Shown: positions 18,630-28,758, counted from the stretch's first letter. The stretch: DNA of 64,000 nt from Gammaproteobacteria bacterium (GCA_026195255.1 JAPHSS010000014.1:1-64000), one strand, 5' to 3'. Numbers and translations: made by a program. The notes: generated from the letters alone by a model not told the origin.

Positions 18630-20548
18630 GCAAGTCTGCCGAATTATTAAGTGAAACAGGGGTTTTCGCAGAAACACTTGATGGCTTTTCATCGCGCTCC
18701 GGCCAACAGGCCCTGAGTGCTGCTATTGAAAATGTTATTTCAAAGAAACAGGTCTTAATAGCCGAGGCGGGTACCGGTATTGGAAAAACCTTTGCTTACC
18801 TGGTTCCAGCCATTATATCTAATCAAAAAGTTATAATTTCTACCGGCACGCGTCATTTACAGGATCAATTGTTCCACACAGATATTCCACTGGTTAAAAA
18901 AGCCTTAAAAGTTGATTTGCCCTGTTCATTATTAAAGGGTCGTGCAAATTACCTGTGTAAATATCGACTTGATATTGCCCATCAACAATCTTTCTTAAGT
19001 CGAGAAACACAGGATCACCTGGCAAGAATTCGACAATGGTCAAAAGCAACACAGTTCGGTGATCTTGCAGAAATGTCAGAAATTTCTGAAGATGCGCGTG
19101 TCTGGCCAATAGTGACGTCTACATCAGATAACTGTTTAGGCAGTGAGTGCACTGACTGGGCAGAGTGTTTTGTTGTTAAAGCAAGGCGTGATGCACAGGA
19201 AGCAGACATTGTTGTTGTTAACCATCATTTATTACTTGCCGATATGGCAATAAAAGAAGAAGGTTTTGGTGAGTTATTGCCCGCAGCTGATACATTTATT
19301 ATTGATGAGGCACACCAGTTACCGGAGGTTGCCTCGCGATTTTTTGGTAAGGGTTGTAGCAGTCGACAAATTAATAATTTAGTTAATGACTGTATTGCAG
19401 AGCAGCTTAAAGATGCACCGGAAATCAGCGAAATTCGTGAAACCTGTGATGAATTAAAAACCAGTATGGCTCAATTCAGGTTAGCACTGGGTGTTGATAG
19501 CCAGCGTGACGGCTGGTCTAAAATTAAATATAAACCGGCGCTACAAAAAGCCAGAGAAAACCTCCTGGGTATTTTTCAGGATCTTACTGATATTTTGCAG
19601 GATGTTGCAGATAGAGGTAAAGGTTTAGAGTTATGTGCAGTTAGATGTCTGGAGCTTTTTCAAAGTTTTAAAGATTATGGTGAAGAGTCCGCCGCTGAAT
19701 CAACCTCTATTTACTGGTATGAGACGTTTACTAAAGGGTTTGTTTTGCATTCCACTCCGGTAGATATAGCGGCTTTATTTAAACAGCAACGTGATGCTTT
19801 GCCCGGCAGCTGGATTTTTACCTCGGCAACCCTGGAAGTAGGGCATGACTTTGAGCATTTCGCAAAACGTCTGGGCCTGGATCAATATGAAAAGGGCAAC
19901 TGGAATAGTCCGTTTGATTATCAACAACAATCATTATTGTTTTTGCCGGATAACTTACCTGATCCATCAAGTTTTGACTATACTGAAAAATTAATTCAAC
20001 AGGCGATACCTGTTTTAGAGGCAAGCAAGGGACGGGCCTTTTTATTGTTTACCAGTTATCGTGCGTTGAATGAAGCTGCTAAATTATTACAGAGAAAAGT
20101 GGAGTATCCCATTTTAATTCAGGGCAGTTTGCCTAAACATCAGTTACTGGAGAAATTTCGTGAGCTGGGAAATGCAATCTTGCTGGGTACAAGCAGTTTC
20201 TGGGAAGGTGTTGATGTAAGAGGTGAAGCCTTATCATGCGTTATTATTGATAAATTACCCTTTGCGTCTCCTGGCGACCCGGTTATGCAAGCCCGTTTAG
20301 ATGGTATCCGTAAACAGGGGGGTAATCCATTTATGGATTATCAATTACCGCAGGCTGTTATAACCTTAAAACAGGGTGCAGGCCGCTTAATTCGAGATAT
20401 GAAAGATTATGGCGTGCTGATGATAGGGGATAACCGTTTAAAGACAAAAGGGTATGGTAAAACCTTTATTGAAAGTTTGCCGGATATGCCACAAAGTAAA
20501 AGATTAGAAGATGTTCAGGCATTTTATAAATCATGGATGGATGAATAA
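18626..20548 (+). CDS. yoaA: YoaA/DinG-family Fe-S DNA helicase
   Basis: XPD-like superfamily 2 helicase of 640 residues (E. coli YoaA 636). Walker A is EAGTGIGKT and the DEAH box is IIDEAHQ. Four cysteines between them, including KGRANYLCKY and the CLGSECTDWAEC stretch, match the Fe-S cluster domain. Helicase C-terminal motifs include GSFW-like SSFWEGVDV and QGAGRLIR. The start is TTG at 18626, overlapping the previous stop by 4 bp and preceded by AAAGGACG. YoaA of E. coli works with the HolC clamp-loader subunit in repair. Association with tsaB downstream mirrors E. coli, which favours YoaA over DinG. Confidence 0.88.
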   Translation: MSKSAELLSETGVFAETLDGFSSRSGQQALSAAIENVISKKQVLIAEAGTGIGKTFAYLVPAIISNQKVIISTGTRHLQDQLFHTDIPLVKKALKVDLPCSLLKGRANYLCKYRLDIAHQQSFLSRETQDHLARIRQWSKATQFGDLAEMSEISEDARVWPIVTSTSDNCLGSECTDWAECFVVKARRDAQEADIVVVNHHLLLADMAIKEEGFGELLPAADTFIIDEAHQLPEVASRFFGKGCSSRQINNLVNDCIAEQLKDAPEISEIRETCDELKTSMAQFRLALGVDSQRDGWSKIKYKPALQKARENLLGIFQDLTDILQDVADRGKGLELCAVRCLELFQSFKDYGEESAAESTSIYWYETFTKGFVLHSTPVDIAALFKQQRDALPGSWIFTSATLEVGHDFEHFAKRLGLDQYEKGNWNSPFDYQQQSLLFLPDNLPDPSSFDYTEKLIQQAIPVLEASKGRAFLLFTSYRALNEAAKLLQRKVEYPILIQGSLPKHQLLEKFRELGNAILLGTSSFWEGVDVRGEALSCVIIDKLPFASPGDPVMQARLDGIRKQGGNPFMDYQLPQAVITLKQGAGRLIRDMKDYGVLMIGDNRLKTKGYGKTFIESLPDMPQSKRLEDVQAFYKSWMDE

Positions 20549-20575
20549 GGGCGGATGAATAAGAGTGACTGAATT

Positions 20576-21283
20576 ATGAAAACTCCGGCCAAAATTCTGG
20601 CAATAGATACGGCAACAGAAGCCTGCTCTGCAGCGTTATATGTTGATGGTGTGATTACCGAGCAGTTTAAAATAGCGCCGAGGGAGCATACCCGGCTTAT
20701 TTTAAAAATGATTGAAACCCTGCTGGCTCAATCGTCGTTAAAAGTTGCTGAACTTGACGCACTGGCTTTTGGTAGAGGCCCGGGTTCATTTACCGGCGTG
20801 CGTATCGCTACCGGTATTGTGCAGGGCCTGGCTTTTGCCAGTGATTTACCCGTAGTTCCGGTTTCTACTTTAGCAGCACTGGCGCAACAGGCTCACGATA
20901 ATTATCAGCAGACACATGTGTTAAGCGCAATAGATGCCCGCATGGGGGAAATATACTGGGCCTGTTATGCAAAAGATGAGAATAATCTGATGAGACTGAC
21001 ATCTAAAGAGAGTGTATCAGCAGCTGAATCTGTCGTTTTATCTGCGGGTTTATCAAACTCATGGTGTGGAACGGGTAGTGGCTGGGCGAGTTATAAAGAA
21101 CAGCTTGAAGTCATTTTAGGTGATCAGCTTACGCAGATTTATGCAGATGAGTTACCTCGTTCATCAAGCATCGTTAAACTTGCGGTGGACGCCTTTCAAC
21201 GAGGTGAGGCCATAGAGGCATCACAGGCTTTGCCCGTATATTTGAGAAATGATGTAGCCAAGAAAAAAGCTGAACAGTCATAA
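20576..21283 (+). CDS. tsaB: TsaB, partner in t6A tRNA modification
   Basis: ASKHA-fold protein of 235 residues (E. coli 231). It pairs with TsaD, TsaE and TsaC to form threonylcarbamoyl-adenosine at A37 of ANN-decoding tRNAs. The N-terminal ILAIDTATEACSAALY and the GRGPGSFTGVRIA segment are diagnostic. TsaB itself has no catalytic site; it is the TsaD dimerisation partner. It lies 27 bp after the yoaA-type gene, as in E. coli. Confidence 0.93.
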   Translation: MKTPAKILAIDTATEACSAALYVDGVITEQFKIAPREHTRLILKMIETLLAQSSLKVAELDALAFGRGPGSFTGVRIATGIVQGLAFASDLPVVPVSTLAALAQQAHDNYQQTHVLSAIDARMGEIYWACYAKDENNLMRLTSKESVSAAESVVLSAGLSNSWCGTGSGWASYKEQLEVILGDQLTQIYADELPRSSSIVKLAVDAFQRGEAIEASQALPVYLRNDVAKKKAEQS

Positions 21284-21471
21284 AGCCGTGTTTAATAAAC
21301 AATTTAGATAAGCTGTGAGTCCTTGCTCATCTCGATTGTCATTAGTTTTATACTAATTCAGTTTTAATATCAGTTAATATCTTCTTTAATCACTTCAATC
21401 GCTTTGTAGATGAAAAAGCCAATTTAAGGTAATATAGCGGGCTTTCCTTATCGCTAGAATAATCCAGATTT

Positions 21472-22570
21472 ATGTTAGAAGTAAACCCTGTTCAAAACCA
21501 GATAAATGATCTCTCATCCCGCCGTGATGATCTTCGGGGGTATCTTTGACTTCGATACCCGTAAAGAAGAGCTGGATGAAATAAATCGCGAATTAGAACA
21601 ACCGGATGTCTGGAATGATCAGGCGCGAGCGCAGCAACTTGGTAAAGAGCGCTCCCGACTTGAGGCTATTGTGCTGACCATTGTCAATTTAGATAATGGG
21701 CTGTCGGATGCCTCAGAGTTACTGGAAATGTCAGTTGAAGAAAATGACGCTGAAGGCGTTCAGTCCGTTGTTGACGATCTGGCTATAATGGAAAAACAAA
21801 TTGAAGAGCTTGAATTTCGGCGCATGTTTTCCGGTGAAATGGATGCCGCAAATGCCTTTTTAGATATTCAGGCTGGTTCTGGTGGCACTGAAGCGCAGGA
21901 CTGGGCTGAAATGATATTACGCATGTATCTGCGTTGGGGTGAAGCCCATGGTTTTAAAACCGAATTAATGGAAGTAACCGCCGGCGATGTTGCGGGTATT
22001 AAAGGTGCTACCATTAGTTTTCAGGGAGAATACGCGTATGGCTGGTTACGCACAGAAACTGGTGTGCACCGATTAGTCAGAAAATCTCCCTTTGATTCAG
22101 GTAGTCGACGGCATACATCTTTTGCTGCGGTATTTGTTTCTCCCGAGGTTGATGACGATATAGATATTGAAATTAATCCAGCAGATTTACGTATTGACGT
22201 ATACCGCGCATCAGGTGCCGGTGGGCAGCACGTTAACAAAACAGAATCTGCGGTGCGTATAACACATGTGCCTACGAATGTAGTTGTACAATGCCAGAAT
22301 GATCGTTCACAGCATAAAAATAAAGCCAGTGCGATGAAGCAACTTAAAGCTAAACTCTATGAGCTTGAATTACAGAAGCGCAGTGGTGATCAGCAGGTGG
22401 TTGAAGATAATAAGTCTGATATTGGTTGGGGAAGCCAGATACGATCGTATGTACTCGATTCATCCAGAATAAAAGATTTAAGAACCAATGTAGAAACTGG
22501 CAATACCCAGGCTGTACTGGATGGTGGAATCGATATGTTTATCGAAGCCAGTTTAAAATCGGGTTTATAA
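21472..22570 (+). CDS. prfB: Peptide chain release factor 2 (with programmed +1 frameshift)
   Basis: RF2 recognises UGA and UAA stops. The gene is split: ATG at 21472 opens 25 codons ending in LRGYL, then an in-frame TGA at 21547-21549. Skipping T21547 (join 21472-21546 and 21548-22570) continues as DFDTRKEEL and gives 365 residues, exactly the E. coli length. The slippery site has the classical parts: a GGGGG Shine-Dalgarno-like run at 21536-21540, CTT, TGA, C. The body has the SPF anticodon-like tripeptide (RKSPFDSG) and the catalytic GGQ (SGAGGQHVN). The frameshift is autoregulatory: low RF2 lets the ribosome slip. lysS follows, as in E. coli. Confidence 0.96.
21536..21550 (+). promoter_or_regulatory. 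prfB programmed +1 frameshift site
   Basis: GGGGG, TAT, CTT, TGA, C in that order. The G run pairs with the anti-Shine-Dalgarno of 16S rRNA three bases before CTT; the weak TGA-C stop context favours slipping from CTT to TTT. The layout matches the known prfB element. Confidence 0.95.
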
Positions 22571-22590
22571 GTTAACCTTACATTTTTATG

Positions 22591-22620
22591 TTGAGTTTGT
22601 TTTGCCGTAACAGCTATAAA
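22591..22620 (+). promoter_or_regulatory. Candidate promoter of lysS
   Basis: TTGAGT at 22591-22596, an 18-bp spacer and TATAAA at 22615-22620, in the 129-bp gap between prfB and lysS. The match is moderate. lysS may also be read through from prfB. Confidence 0.4.
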
Positions 22621-22699
22621 TATACAACAACAAAGCGAATAGTTTAAATAGATTAAGTTATTTTATTTCATTAAATTTACTACAGAAAAACAAAAGATT

Positions 22700-24214
22700 A
22701 TGACTGACGAAAATAAAACAGAAGAAATACAGGTAGACGAAAATAAACTGATTGCACAACGAAGAGAAAAGTTATCTGTAATGCGTGATAACGGAAACGC
22801 TTTTCCTAATGATTTTCGACGTGATAATCTGGCAGCCGAATTGCATGCTGAATACGATGAAAAAACTAAAGAAGAACTGGAAGCCTTAAACGTTACTGTA
22901 AAGGTTGCAGGTCGCATGATGGCTAAACGTATTATGGGTAAAGCCAGTTTTGCACAGTTACAGGATATGTCTGGTCGCATTCAATTATTTTTGCAACGTG
23001 ACTCACTGCCAGAGGGTTTGTATAACGAAGGTTTTAAAAAGTGGGATGTCGGTGATATTATTGGTGCCGAAGGTGTTTTATTTAAAACTAAAACTGATGA
23101 ACTTTCAGTCAAGTTAACAGACATTCGGTTGCTGACTAAATCATTACGCCCTTTACCTGAAAAGTTTCATGGATTATCAGATCAGGAGACTCGTTATCGT
23201 CAACGTTATGTTGATTTAATAATGAACCAGGAAGTGCGTGAAACATTTCATATGCGCTCTAAAATAGTTACCTATATCCGTCGTTTTTTTGAAGACCGCG
23301 GATATATGGATGTTGAAACGCCAATGTTACAGGCTATACCGGGTGGCGCAACAGCTCGTCCATTTGAAACACATCATAATGCTCTGGATATGCCAATGTT
23401 TTTGCGTGTTGCACCTGAGCTTTATTTAAAAAGACTGGTTGTAGGTGGTTTTGAAAAAGTATTTGAAATTAATCGAAACTTTAGAAATGAAGGTGTTTCG
23501 ACACGTCATAATCCTGAATTCACCATGCTTGAATTTTATCAGTCATACGCAGATTATAATGACTTGATGGATATAACTGAAGCCTTGTTACATGGGCTTG
23601 CACAAGATGTTGTTGGTAAATCTAGTATTGATTATCAAGGTGATGTGTACGACTTTGGCAGTAAGTTTGCCCGACTTTCTGTATTTGATTCTATTCTTAA
23701 ATATAACCCGCATTTAACAGCGGCTGATATTGATAATATTGATTCGGCACGTAAGCTAGCAGAAAAACTGGAAATTCCTTTAAAGGATATTTATGGTCTG
23801 GGTAAAATTCAGATTGAAATATTTGAGAAAACGGTTGAGCATCGTTTGATGGATCCAACCTTTATTACTGAATATCCAACTGAAGTCTCTCCATTGGCGC
23901 GGCGTAATGATAATAATGATTTTATTACAGATCGTTTTGAATTGTTTGTTGGTGGGCGTGAGATTGCAAATGGCTTTTCCGAGTTAAATGACGCTGAAGA
24001 TCAGGCTGAACGTTTTAAACAGCAGGTTGTTGAAAAAGATGCGGGTGATAACGAAGCGATGCATTATGACGCTGATTATATTCGTGCTTTAGAGCACGGC
24101 CTGCCACCTACAGCAGGTGAAGGCATTGGTATTGACAGGCTGGTCATGCTGTTAACTGACTCACCATCTATTCGTGATGTCATTCTCTTTCCGCACATGC
24201 GAGCAGAAGTTTAG
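22700..24214 (+). CDS. lysS: Lysyl-tRNA synthetase (class II)
   Basis: Class II LysRS of 504 residues (E. coli 505). An N-terminal OB-fold anticodon domain (about 55-150, [18 protein letters not shown]) is followed by the catalytic domain. That domain has motif 2 ([18 protein letters not shown], with LEFYQSY after it) and motif 3 ([12 protein letters not shown]). It charges tRNA-Lys in the cytoplasm. The prfB-lysS pair is conserved in gammaproteobacteria. Confidence 0.96.
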   Translation: MTDENKTEEIQVDENKLIAQRREKLSVMRDNGNAFPNDFRRDNLAAELHAEYDEKTKEELEALNVTVKVAGRMMAKRIMGKASFAQLQDMSGRIQLFLQRDSLPEGLYNEGFKKWDVGDIIGAEGVLFKTKTDELSVKLTDIRLLTKSLRPLPEKFHGLSDQETRYRQRYVDLIMNQEVRETFHMRSKIVTYIRRFFEDRGYMDVETPMLQAIPGGATARPFETHHNALDMPMFLRVAPELYLKRLVVGGFEKVFEINRNFRNEGVSTRHNPEFTMLEFYQSYADYNDLMDITEALLHGLAQDVVGKSSIDYQGDVYDFGSKFARLSVFDSILKYNPHLTAADIDNIDSARKLAEKLEIPLKDIYGLGKIQIEIFEKTVEHRLMDPTFITEYPTEVSPLARRNDNNDFITDRFELFVGGREIANGFSELNDAEDQAERFKQQVVEKDAGDNEAMHYDADYIRALEHGLPPTAGEGIGIDRLVMLLTDSPSIRDVILFPHMRAEV

Positions 24215-24228
24215 AGAAACAATTAACT

Positions 24229-25197
24229 GTGTCTGAATTTGATCTAATCAATCAATTTTTTAAAAACACTAAAGTTAAACGTGATGATGTTTTGCTGGGT
24301 ATAGGTGATGATTGCGCAATGCTTTCTCCACCTTCAGGAAAAACACTTGCAGTTTCAACCGATACGCTTATCAGCGGTGTGCATTTTCCTGAATCAACTT
24401 CAGCTGAAGATATAGCTTATAAGTCGCTTGCGGTTAATCTAAGTGATCTTGCCGCTATGGGGGCTGAGCCCGCCTGGGTTAGTCTTGCAATTAGTCTTCC
24501 TGATTCTAATGTGGAATGGTTAGCTGCTTTTATGCGCGGCTTTAATGAGCTGGCAGAGCGCTTTAATGTGGCCCTTATAGGCGGTGATACAACCCAGGGA
24601 GCATTAAGTATAACGCTTAATGTGACTGGGTTTGTAGACGCTAAACTTGCTTTAAAAAGAGCCAACGCAAAAGTCGGTGATATTATATTTGTAACAGGGA
24701 CTATCGGTGATGCGAGTATTGGTCTTGATCTTATATTGAATAATGTTAATACGCCTGATGTGTTTACGGGTGACTATAAAAGTTATTGTATCGATCGATT
24801 AAATCGACCTTATCCACAGGTCATAGCCGGCCAGTTGTTAACGGAGTTTGTGGTTGCGGCAATTGATATTTCAGATGGTTTAAAAGCGGATTTAAATCAT
24901 ATTTGTAAAGCAAGTAATGTCGGTGCAATAGTAAATATTGAAAATTTGCCAACGTCTGATGCGTTGCTGGCATTTTATAATAATAAACCTGACTGGCAGA
25001 ATATCATAACAGCAGGGGATGACTACGAATTATGTTTTACCTGCTCTAAAGATAAAGTCACAGAAATGCTGAGTTTAATGGAGTCGAATAATATTAAAAC
25101 TACATGTATCGGTGAGGTTGTTTCAGGTTCTGGTGTTAAATGTATGTTTGATAATGAACTTTTAAATTTTGAACAAACCGGGTATAACCACTTTTAA
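24229..25197 (+). CDS. thiL: Thiamine-monophosphate kinase
   Basis: ThiL phosphorylates thiamine monophosphate to the active cofactor thiamine diphosphate. The product has 322 residues, typical length, with a GTG start at 24229. Characteristic segments are GIGDDCAML and STDTLISGVHFP, which bind Mg-ATP and substrate, SDLAAMGAEPAW, and the DISDGLKADL motif near residue 216. pgpA follows almost directly. The nusB gene that often precedes thiL is absent; lysS is upstream instead. Confidence 0.93.
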   Translation: MSEFDLINQFFKNTKVKRDDVLLGIGDDCAMLSPPSGKTLAVSTDTLISGVHFPESTSAEDIAYKSLAVNLSDLAAMGAEPAWVSLAISLPDSNVEWLAAFMRGFNELAERFNVALIGGDTTQGALSITLNVTGFVDAKLALKRANAKVGDIIFVTGTIGDASIGLDLILNNVNTPDVFTGDYKSYCIDRLNRPYPQVIAGQLLTEFVVAAIDISDGLKADLNHICKASNVGAIVNIENLPTSDALLAFYNNKPDWQNIITAGDDYELCFTCSKDKVTEMLSLMESNNIKTTCIGEVVSGSGVKCMFDNELLNFEQTGYNHF

Positions 25198-25198
25198 A

Positions 25199-25681
25199 AT
25201 GAAGAGCACAAAAAAAATTCCCATCACTTATTTAAAGAATCCAGTGCATTTTATTTCTGTGGGTTTTGGATCTGGTTTATTGCCTAAAGCACCGGGTACT
25301 TTTGGTACTCTTGTAGCAATACCTCTATATTTTCTTATTAGTCATCTGGATTTCTGGATATACTTTCTGATTACCTGTGTTGTTACAATAGCGGGTGTGT
25401 ATGCCTGCAGTTATACGAGTAAAGCGCTTGGAGTTCATGATCATTCAGGTATCGTTATAGATGAAATAGCAGGTTATTTTATAACCATGATGGCAGTGCC
25501 ATTCGACTGGCTTTGGGTGTTAGTAGGTTTTGTGTTATTTAGAATATTCGATATCTTAAAACCCTGGCCAATTTCATGGTTAGATAAGAACTGTGAAGGT
25601 GGCCTGGGTATTATGCTTGATGATGTGCTGGCGGGGATTTTTGCATTAATCTGTTTACATTCTATACTGTATTTTATTTGA
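25199..25681 (+). CDS. pgpA: Phosphatidylglycerophosphatase A
   Basis: Inner-membrane phosphatase that dephosphorylates phosphatidylglycerol phosphate to phosphatidylglycerol. From the ATG at 25199, two bases after the thiL stop, it has 160 residues; a TTG at 25169 would add ten residues inside thiL and has no ribosome site. Family motifs are GFGSGLLPKAPGTFGT near the N-terminus, the VIDEIAGYF segment and WPISWLDKN with a C-terminal MLDDVLAG. Three or four hydrophobic helices are visible. The thiL-pgpA pair is conserved. Confidence 0.9.
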   Translation: MKSTKKIPITYLKNPVHFISVGFGSGLLPKAPGTFGTLVAIPLYFLISHLDFWIYFLITCVVTIAGVYACSYTSKALGVHDHSGIVIDEIAGYFITMMAVPFDWLWVLVGFVLFRIFDILKPWPISWLDKNCEGGLGIMLDDVLAGIFALICLHSILYFI

Positions 25682-25689
25682 ATTAATTT

Positions 25690-26334
25690 ATGAAACTATT
25701 TTATATATTTTTAACTGTGTATTTACTGTTGTTTTCGCAACAGACTAAAGCTGTTGAAAAAATTGAGGTACAGGCTTTAATGCCAGGTATGGTTGTTTTG
25801 TTAATTGACGGTAACAGAATAACTTTAAAAACAGGCGGCCACTCACAGGGCGTAAAGCTGATTTCATCAACTACACAAACAGCTGTGCTAGAGGTAGATG
25901 GTGAGCAGAAAAGTTACCAGATGGGAACAACCGTAAGTACAAGTTTCAGGCCACGTGAAGTAATTACTGAAAGAGTTATTATCGATAATTATGGCATGTT
26001 TCGTAGCTTTGGTAGTATTAATGGTCATTCGGTAAAGTTTCTGGTTGATACCGGGGCTAGTACAGTGGCTATGAGCGCAAAAGATGCACGTAGTTTAGGT
26101 ATTCAATATCAACTAGAAGGCACACCCACTCAGGCGAGCACCGCATCGGGTCTAGCTAAAGCCTGGTCAGTGCAGCTTAAAACCGTGCGCCTGGGTCAAC
26201 TGCTTGAGCATAATGTACGGGGTATGGTTGTTGATGGCGATTATCCAAGACAGATATTACTTGGCATGACTTTTTTAAATAGAATGAAAGTTGAAAAAGA
26301 TGGTAATACAATGAGTATTATTAGCGAAAAGTAA
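25690..26334 (+). CDS. Periplasmic retropepsin-like aspartic protease
   Basis: Exported protein of 214 residues. A signal peptide (1-21, ending SQQTKA) is followed by a beta-rich region, then a single-domain retropepsin fold with the catalytic motif FLVDTGAST (Asp120) and a later ILLGMTFLNRM segment typical of the clan AA family TIGR02281. Such enzymes act as homodimers. The substrate is unknown. It starts 8 bp after pgpA and probably shares its transcript. Confidence 0.82.
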   Translation: MKLFYIFLTVYLLLFSQQTKAVEKIEVQALMPGMVVLLIDGNRITLKTGGHSQGVKLISSTTQTAVLEVDGEQKSYQMGTTVSTSFRPREVITERVIIDNYGMFRSFGSINGHSVKFLVDTGASTVAMSAKDARSLGIQYQLEGTPTQASTASGLAKAWSVQLKTVRLGQLLEHNVRGMVVDGDYPRQILLGMTFLNRMKVEKDGNTMSIISEK

Positions 26335-26359
26335 ATCTCTAGTCAGTTTTATTTTCAAG

Positions 26360-27439
26360 CTACTGGCCTGGCTGATTTTTTAGTTTGAGATCATATTTTG
26401 TTTTAATTCCCTGGTGTAATCCACAAAAAATAATATTCATAGTAGATATTACGGGTATAGCCACGACCATTCCTATAAAGCCAAATAAATTGCCGAAGAC
26501 AATAATGCCTACTATTACCACCAACGGGTGTAAGTTAACAGCGTTTGCGATGACCGCAGGAATAACGATTACATTATCTATTATTTGTGCAATTAGAATA
26601 ACTGATACTGCTGCGCCAACAAGCCATAACTCAACAGGTGTGTGCCCCAGAGCGAGTAAAACCGGAAGTACTGTTGCCAGTAAGGGGCCTACATATGGAA
26701 TTAGGTTAAGTACGCCAGCTACTAAACCTAATAAAAAAGGAGAATCTAATCCTATTGCGATAAAACCCAGGGTTGTGACAATGCTCATAATACCTGATTG
26801 AATCATTATGCCGCGTATATATTCCTGAAGCTGGTGAGCAACTCTATAGTAAATTAACCAGCCCATCTCAAAACTTGAGTTTGGGAGTTTGTCGAGTAAA
26901 TTGTTTCTAAAATTTCTAAAGTCACGGATAAGAAAGAAAGTAAATATCGGAACCAGTATCAATAAAACAGAAAGACTGATAATTAGATTTGAGCCTTCTA
27001 TTAAGGCTGTTTTCCCCCAGTCATTTGCCTGATTAAAGAAATGCTGTGTTAAGCCACTTGATTGTGTTTCTAAACCCAGTGATGAAACGATATGCTGGCT
27101 AAATTCGTAACCCATTGTTGTGATGGTTTGCCAGACTACAGGTAACTGCGCCTGTAACGATGATAGTTGTGCGGATAAATGAGGTAATAATAATGAAACG
27201 CCTACGCTGCCAACTGCAACTAGAATCAACAAAACGCTAAGTGATGAAGCGTTACGAGATAAACCGTGACGTTCAAATATTTCTGAAATAGGTTCAAGTA
27301 AGGCGTATAAAGCAAAAGAAATGATAATAGGTATCAGTAGAGGCGCCAGTAATATTGCAAGTAATGCAATTACCGTAGTGATCATACTGAAAATAAATAA
27401 TGTTTTGCTCAGTGGGTGTTTAATAAGTGACTGTATCAT
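26360..27439 (-). CDS. AI-2E/PerM family membrane protein
   Basis: Permease-like protein of 359 residues with about seven to eight membrane helices. It has the family pattern of two N-terminal helices, a soluble domain (about 65-160) and a C-terminal bundle containing GLVAGVLNLIPYVGPLLA, and the PLVVIVGIIVFGNLFGFIGMVVAIP segment in two parts. The ATG at 27439 (MIQSLIKHP) lies 5 bp after the stop of the upstream gene; a longer frame reaching 27556 overlaps that gene and looks spurious. The family includes TqsA and PerM; the substrate is not predictable. It is co-oriented with the lone cyclic-nucleotide-binding protein. Confidence 0.85.
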   Translation of the reverse strand: MIQSLIKHPLSKTLFIFSMITTVIALLAILLAPLLIPIIISFALYALLEPISEIFERHGLSRNASSLSVLLILVAVGSVGVSLLLPHLSAQLSSLQAQLPVVWQTITTMGYEFSQHIVSSLGLETQSSGLTQHFFNQANDWGKTALIEGSNLIISLSVLLILVPIFTFFLIRDFRNFRNNLLDKLPNSSFEMGWLIYYRVAHQLQEYIRGIMIQSGIMSIVTTLGFIAIGLDSPFLLGLVAGVLNLIPYVGPLLATVLPVLLALGHTPVELWLVGAAVSVILIAQIIDNVIVIPAVIANAVNLHPLVVIVGIIVFGNLFGFIGMVVAIPVISTMNIIFCGLHQGIKTKYDLKLKNQPGQ

Positions 27440-27444
27440 TTGTA

Positions 27445-27936
27445 TTAGCTGTTTTGTAATGAAAGCAGGATATTGGTATGTCTTAGTCTTGCTGCTAATA
27501 CGGTTGAGATGTTTAACATAAATTGGGCGCCGCTTTTTGGTGAGCGCTTCACCCATTCTTCCAGGTCTGAACGTAAAAAGAATATTAACTCAGAGTCTTC
27601 ACATGCAATTGCATCTGCTGTGCGGGGTTCATCAATTATTAAGGCAACTTCACCAAAGAAGTCACCTGCGGTTAATTCAGCCAGTAACTTTTCGGCTGCT
27701 TTAATTTCAATTCCACCGCTACGAATTAAAACGATGCTTGCACCAATATCGCCACTACTAAAAACGACTTCACCCTGTTTGTAGTGACGAGGGTGCATTG
27801 TTTTAACTAGCTCCCTGCATTCTCGTTTGCTAATTTTATCGAACAGGGGAGTTGACATCCACATTCTGGTTACTTCAGAGGTGCGGTCTTCTTTTTGACG
27901 AAACAGGTTTTGCCAGAGAGGGTGTTGTGAGCTCAT
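27445..27936 (-). CDS. Stand-alone cyclic-nucleotide-binding domain protein
   Basis: Protein of 163 residues made of one CAP-ED/cNMP-binding beta-roll (about 30-140). FDKISKRECRELVKTM leads in, HYKQGEVVFSSGDIGASIVLIRSGGIE forms the roll in two parts, and GDFFGEVALIIDEPRTADA is the phosphate-binding cassette (GEVAL and the Arg). No helix-turn-helix follows, so it is a sensor without DNA binding. The five-base gap to the PerM-like permease suggests that it controls or partners that protein. The ligand could be cAMP or another nucleotide. Confidence 0.85.
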   Translation of the reverse strand: MSSQHPLWQNLFRQKEDRTSEVTRMWMSTPLFDKISKRECRELVKTMHPRHYKQGEVVFSSGDIGASIVLIRSGGIEIKAAEKLLAELTAGDFFGEVALIIDEPRTADAIACEDSELIFFLRSDLEEWVKRSPKSGAQFMLNISTVLAARLRHTNILLSLQNS

Positions 27937-28026
27937 TTGTTAAAATTGTAACTTTATAATTGTTATAGACGTATTTTAATTGTAGCAGGTTCTGAGCAAG
28001 GTATATTATGTCGATAAGTTATGCCT

Positions 28027-28602
28027 TTATATAACCGGCAGACCATTTTCTTTTAACATTCTGCATAGCTGAATAAGGGGAAGTCCGATTAAGGTGTTGG
28101 GGTCAGTTCCCCGCATGCTTTCGAACAGGCTAATGCCTAATGCTTCAGATTTAAAACTGCCAGCACAGTTATAAGGTTGTTCTTTTTTCAGGTAGTTTTC
28201 TATTTCGCTTTCGCTTAAGTCACGAAACTTTACTATATAGGGTTCACAGATAGTTTCGGCTTTGCCTGTGCTGCTATTTAATAAACATAAACCGGTATAA
28301 AAGGTTATGCTTTGACCAGAAGCGGCTTTTAACTGCTCAAATGCAACTTCATATGTGCCTGGTTTATGTAATACCTTATCGTTTAGTACAGCGCTCTGAT
28401 CTGAACCGATAATGAGTGATTCGGGATGATTTTCAATGAGTGCTCTGGCTTTGGCTTCAGAAAGACGTTTAACCATTGTTTCAATAGATTCATCAGGTAA
28501 AGGTGTTTCATCTATATCGGGTGAATCTGTTGTAAATTGCAGGCCTAATTTATCAAGTAGTGCTTTACGGAAGGGTGAACTAGAGGCTAAAACGAGTTTC
28601 AT
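28027..28602 (-). CDS. maf: Maf/YceF nucleotide pyrophosphatase
   Basis: Maf-family house-cleaning enzyme of 191 residues (E. coli YceF 194). The N-terminal LASSSPFRKALLDKLGL is diagnostic, together with IIGSDQSAVLND and the EPYNCAGSF-like EQPYNCAGSFKSE. The Maf-2/YceF subgroup hydrolyses m7GTP and related modified nucleotides. In E. coli yceF is divergent from yceD-rpmF-plsX; the same arrangement is found here, which supports the YceF assignment. Confidence 0.92.
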   Translation of the reverse strand: MKLVLASSSPFRKALLDKLGLQFTTDSPDIDETPLPDESIETMVKRLSEAKARALIENHPESLIIGSDQSAVLNDKVLHKPGTYEVAFEQLKAASGQSITFYTGLCLLNSSTGKAETICEPYIVKFRDLSESEIENYLKKEQPYNCAGSFKSEALGISLFESMRGTDPNTLIGLPLIQLCRMLKENGLPVI

Positions 28603-28758
28603 GTTTAAATATTATCATTGTCATGTTTAAAAATTGGCATATTACCCTTTCTTTTTAAATGTTAATAGCTAATTAAAATTATATTATAACGCCTTATCAG
28701 TGACCTATATGATGTAAAATAACGCTGTTTATTACTGTAAAAATTTATAACATCACAT

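Noticed and set aside
27440-27556. N-terminal extension of the AI-2E/PerM permease
   Set aside because: It would overlap the cNMP-binding gene by more than 100 bp, has no membrane or family features, and the ATG at 27439 fits the family start.
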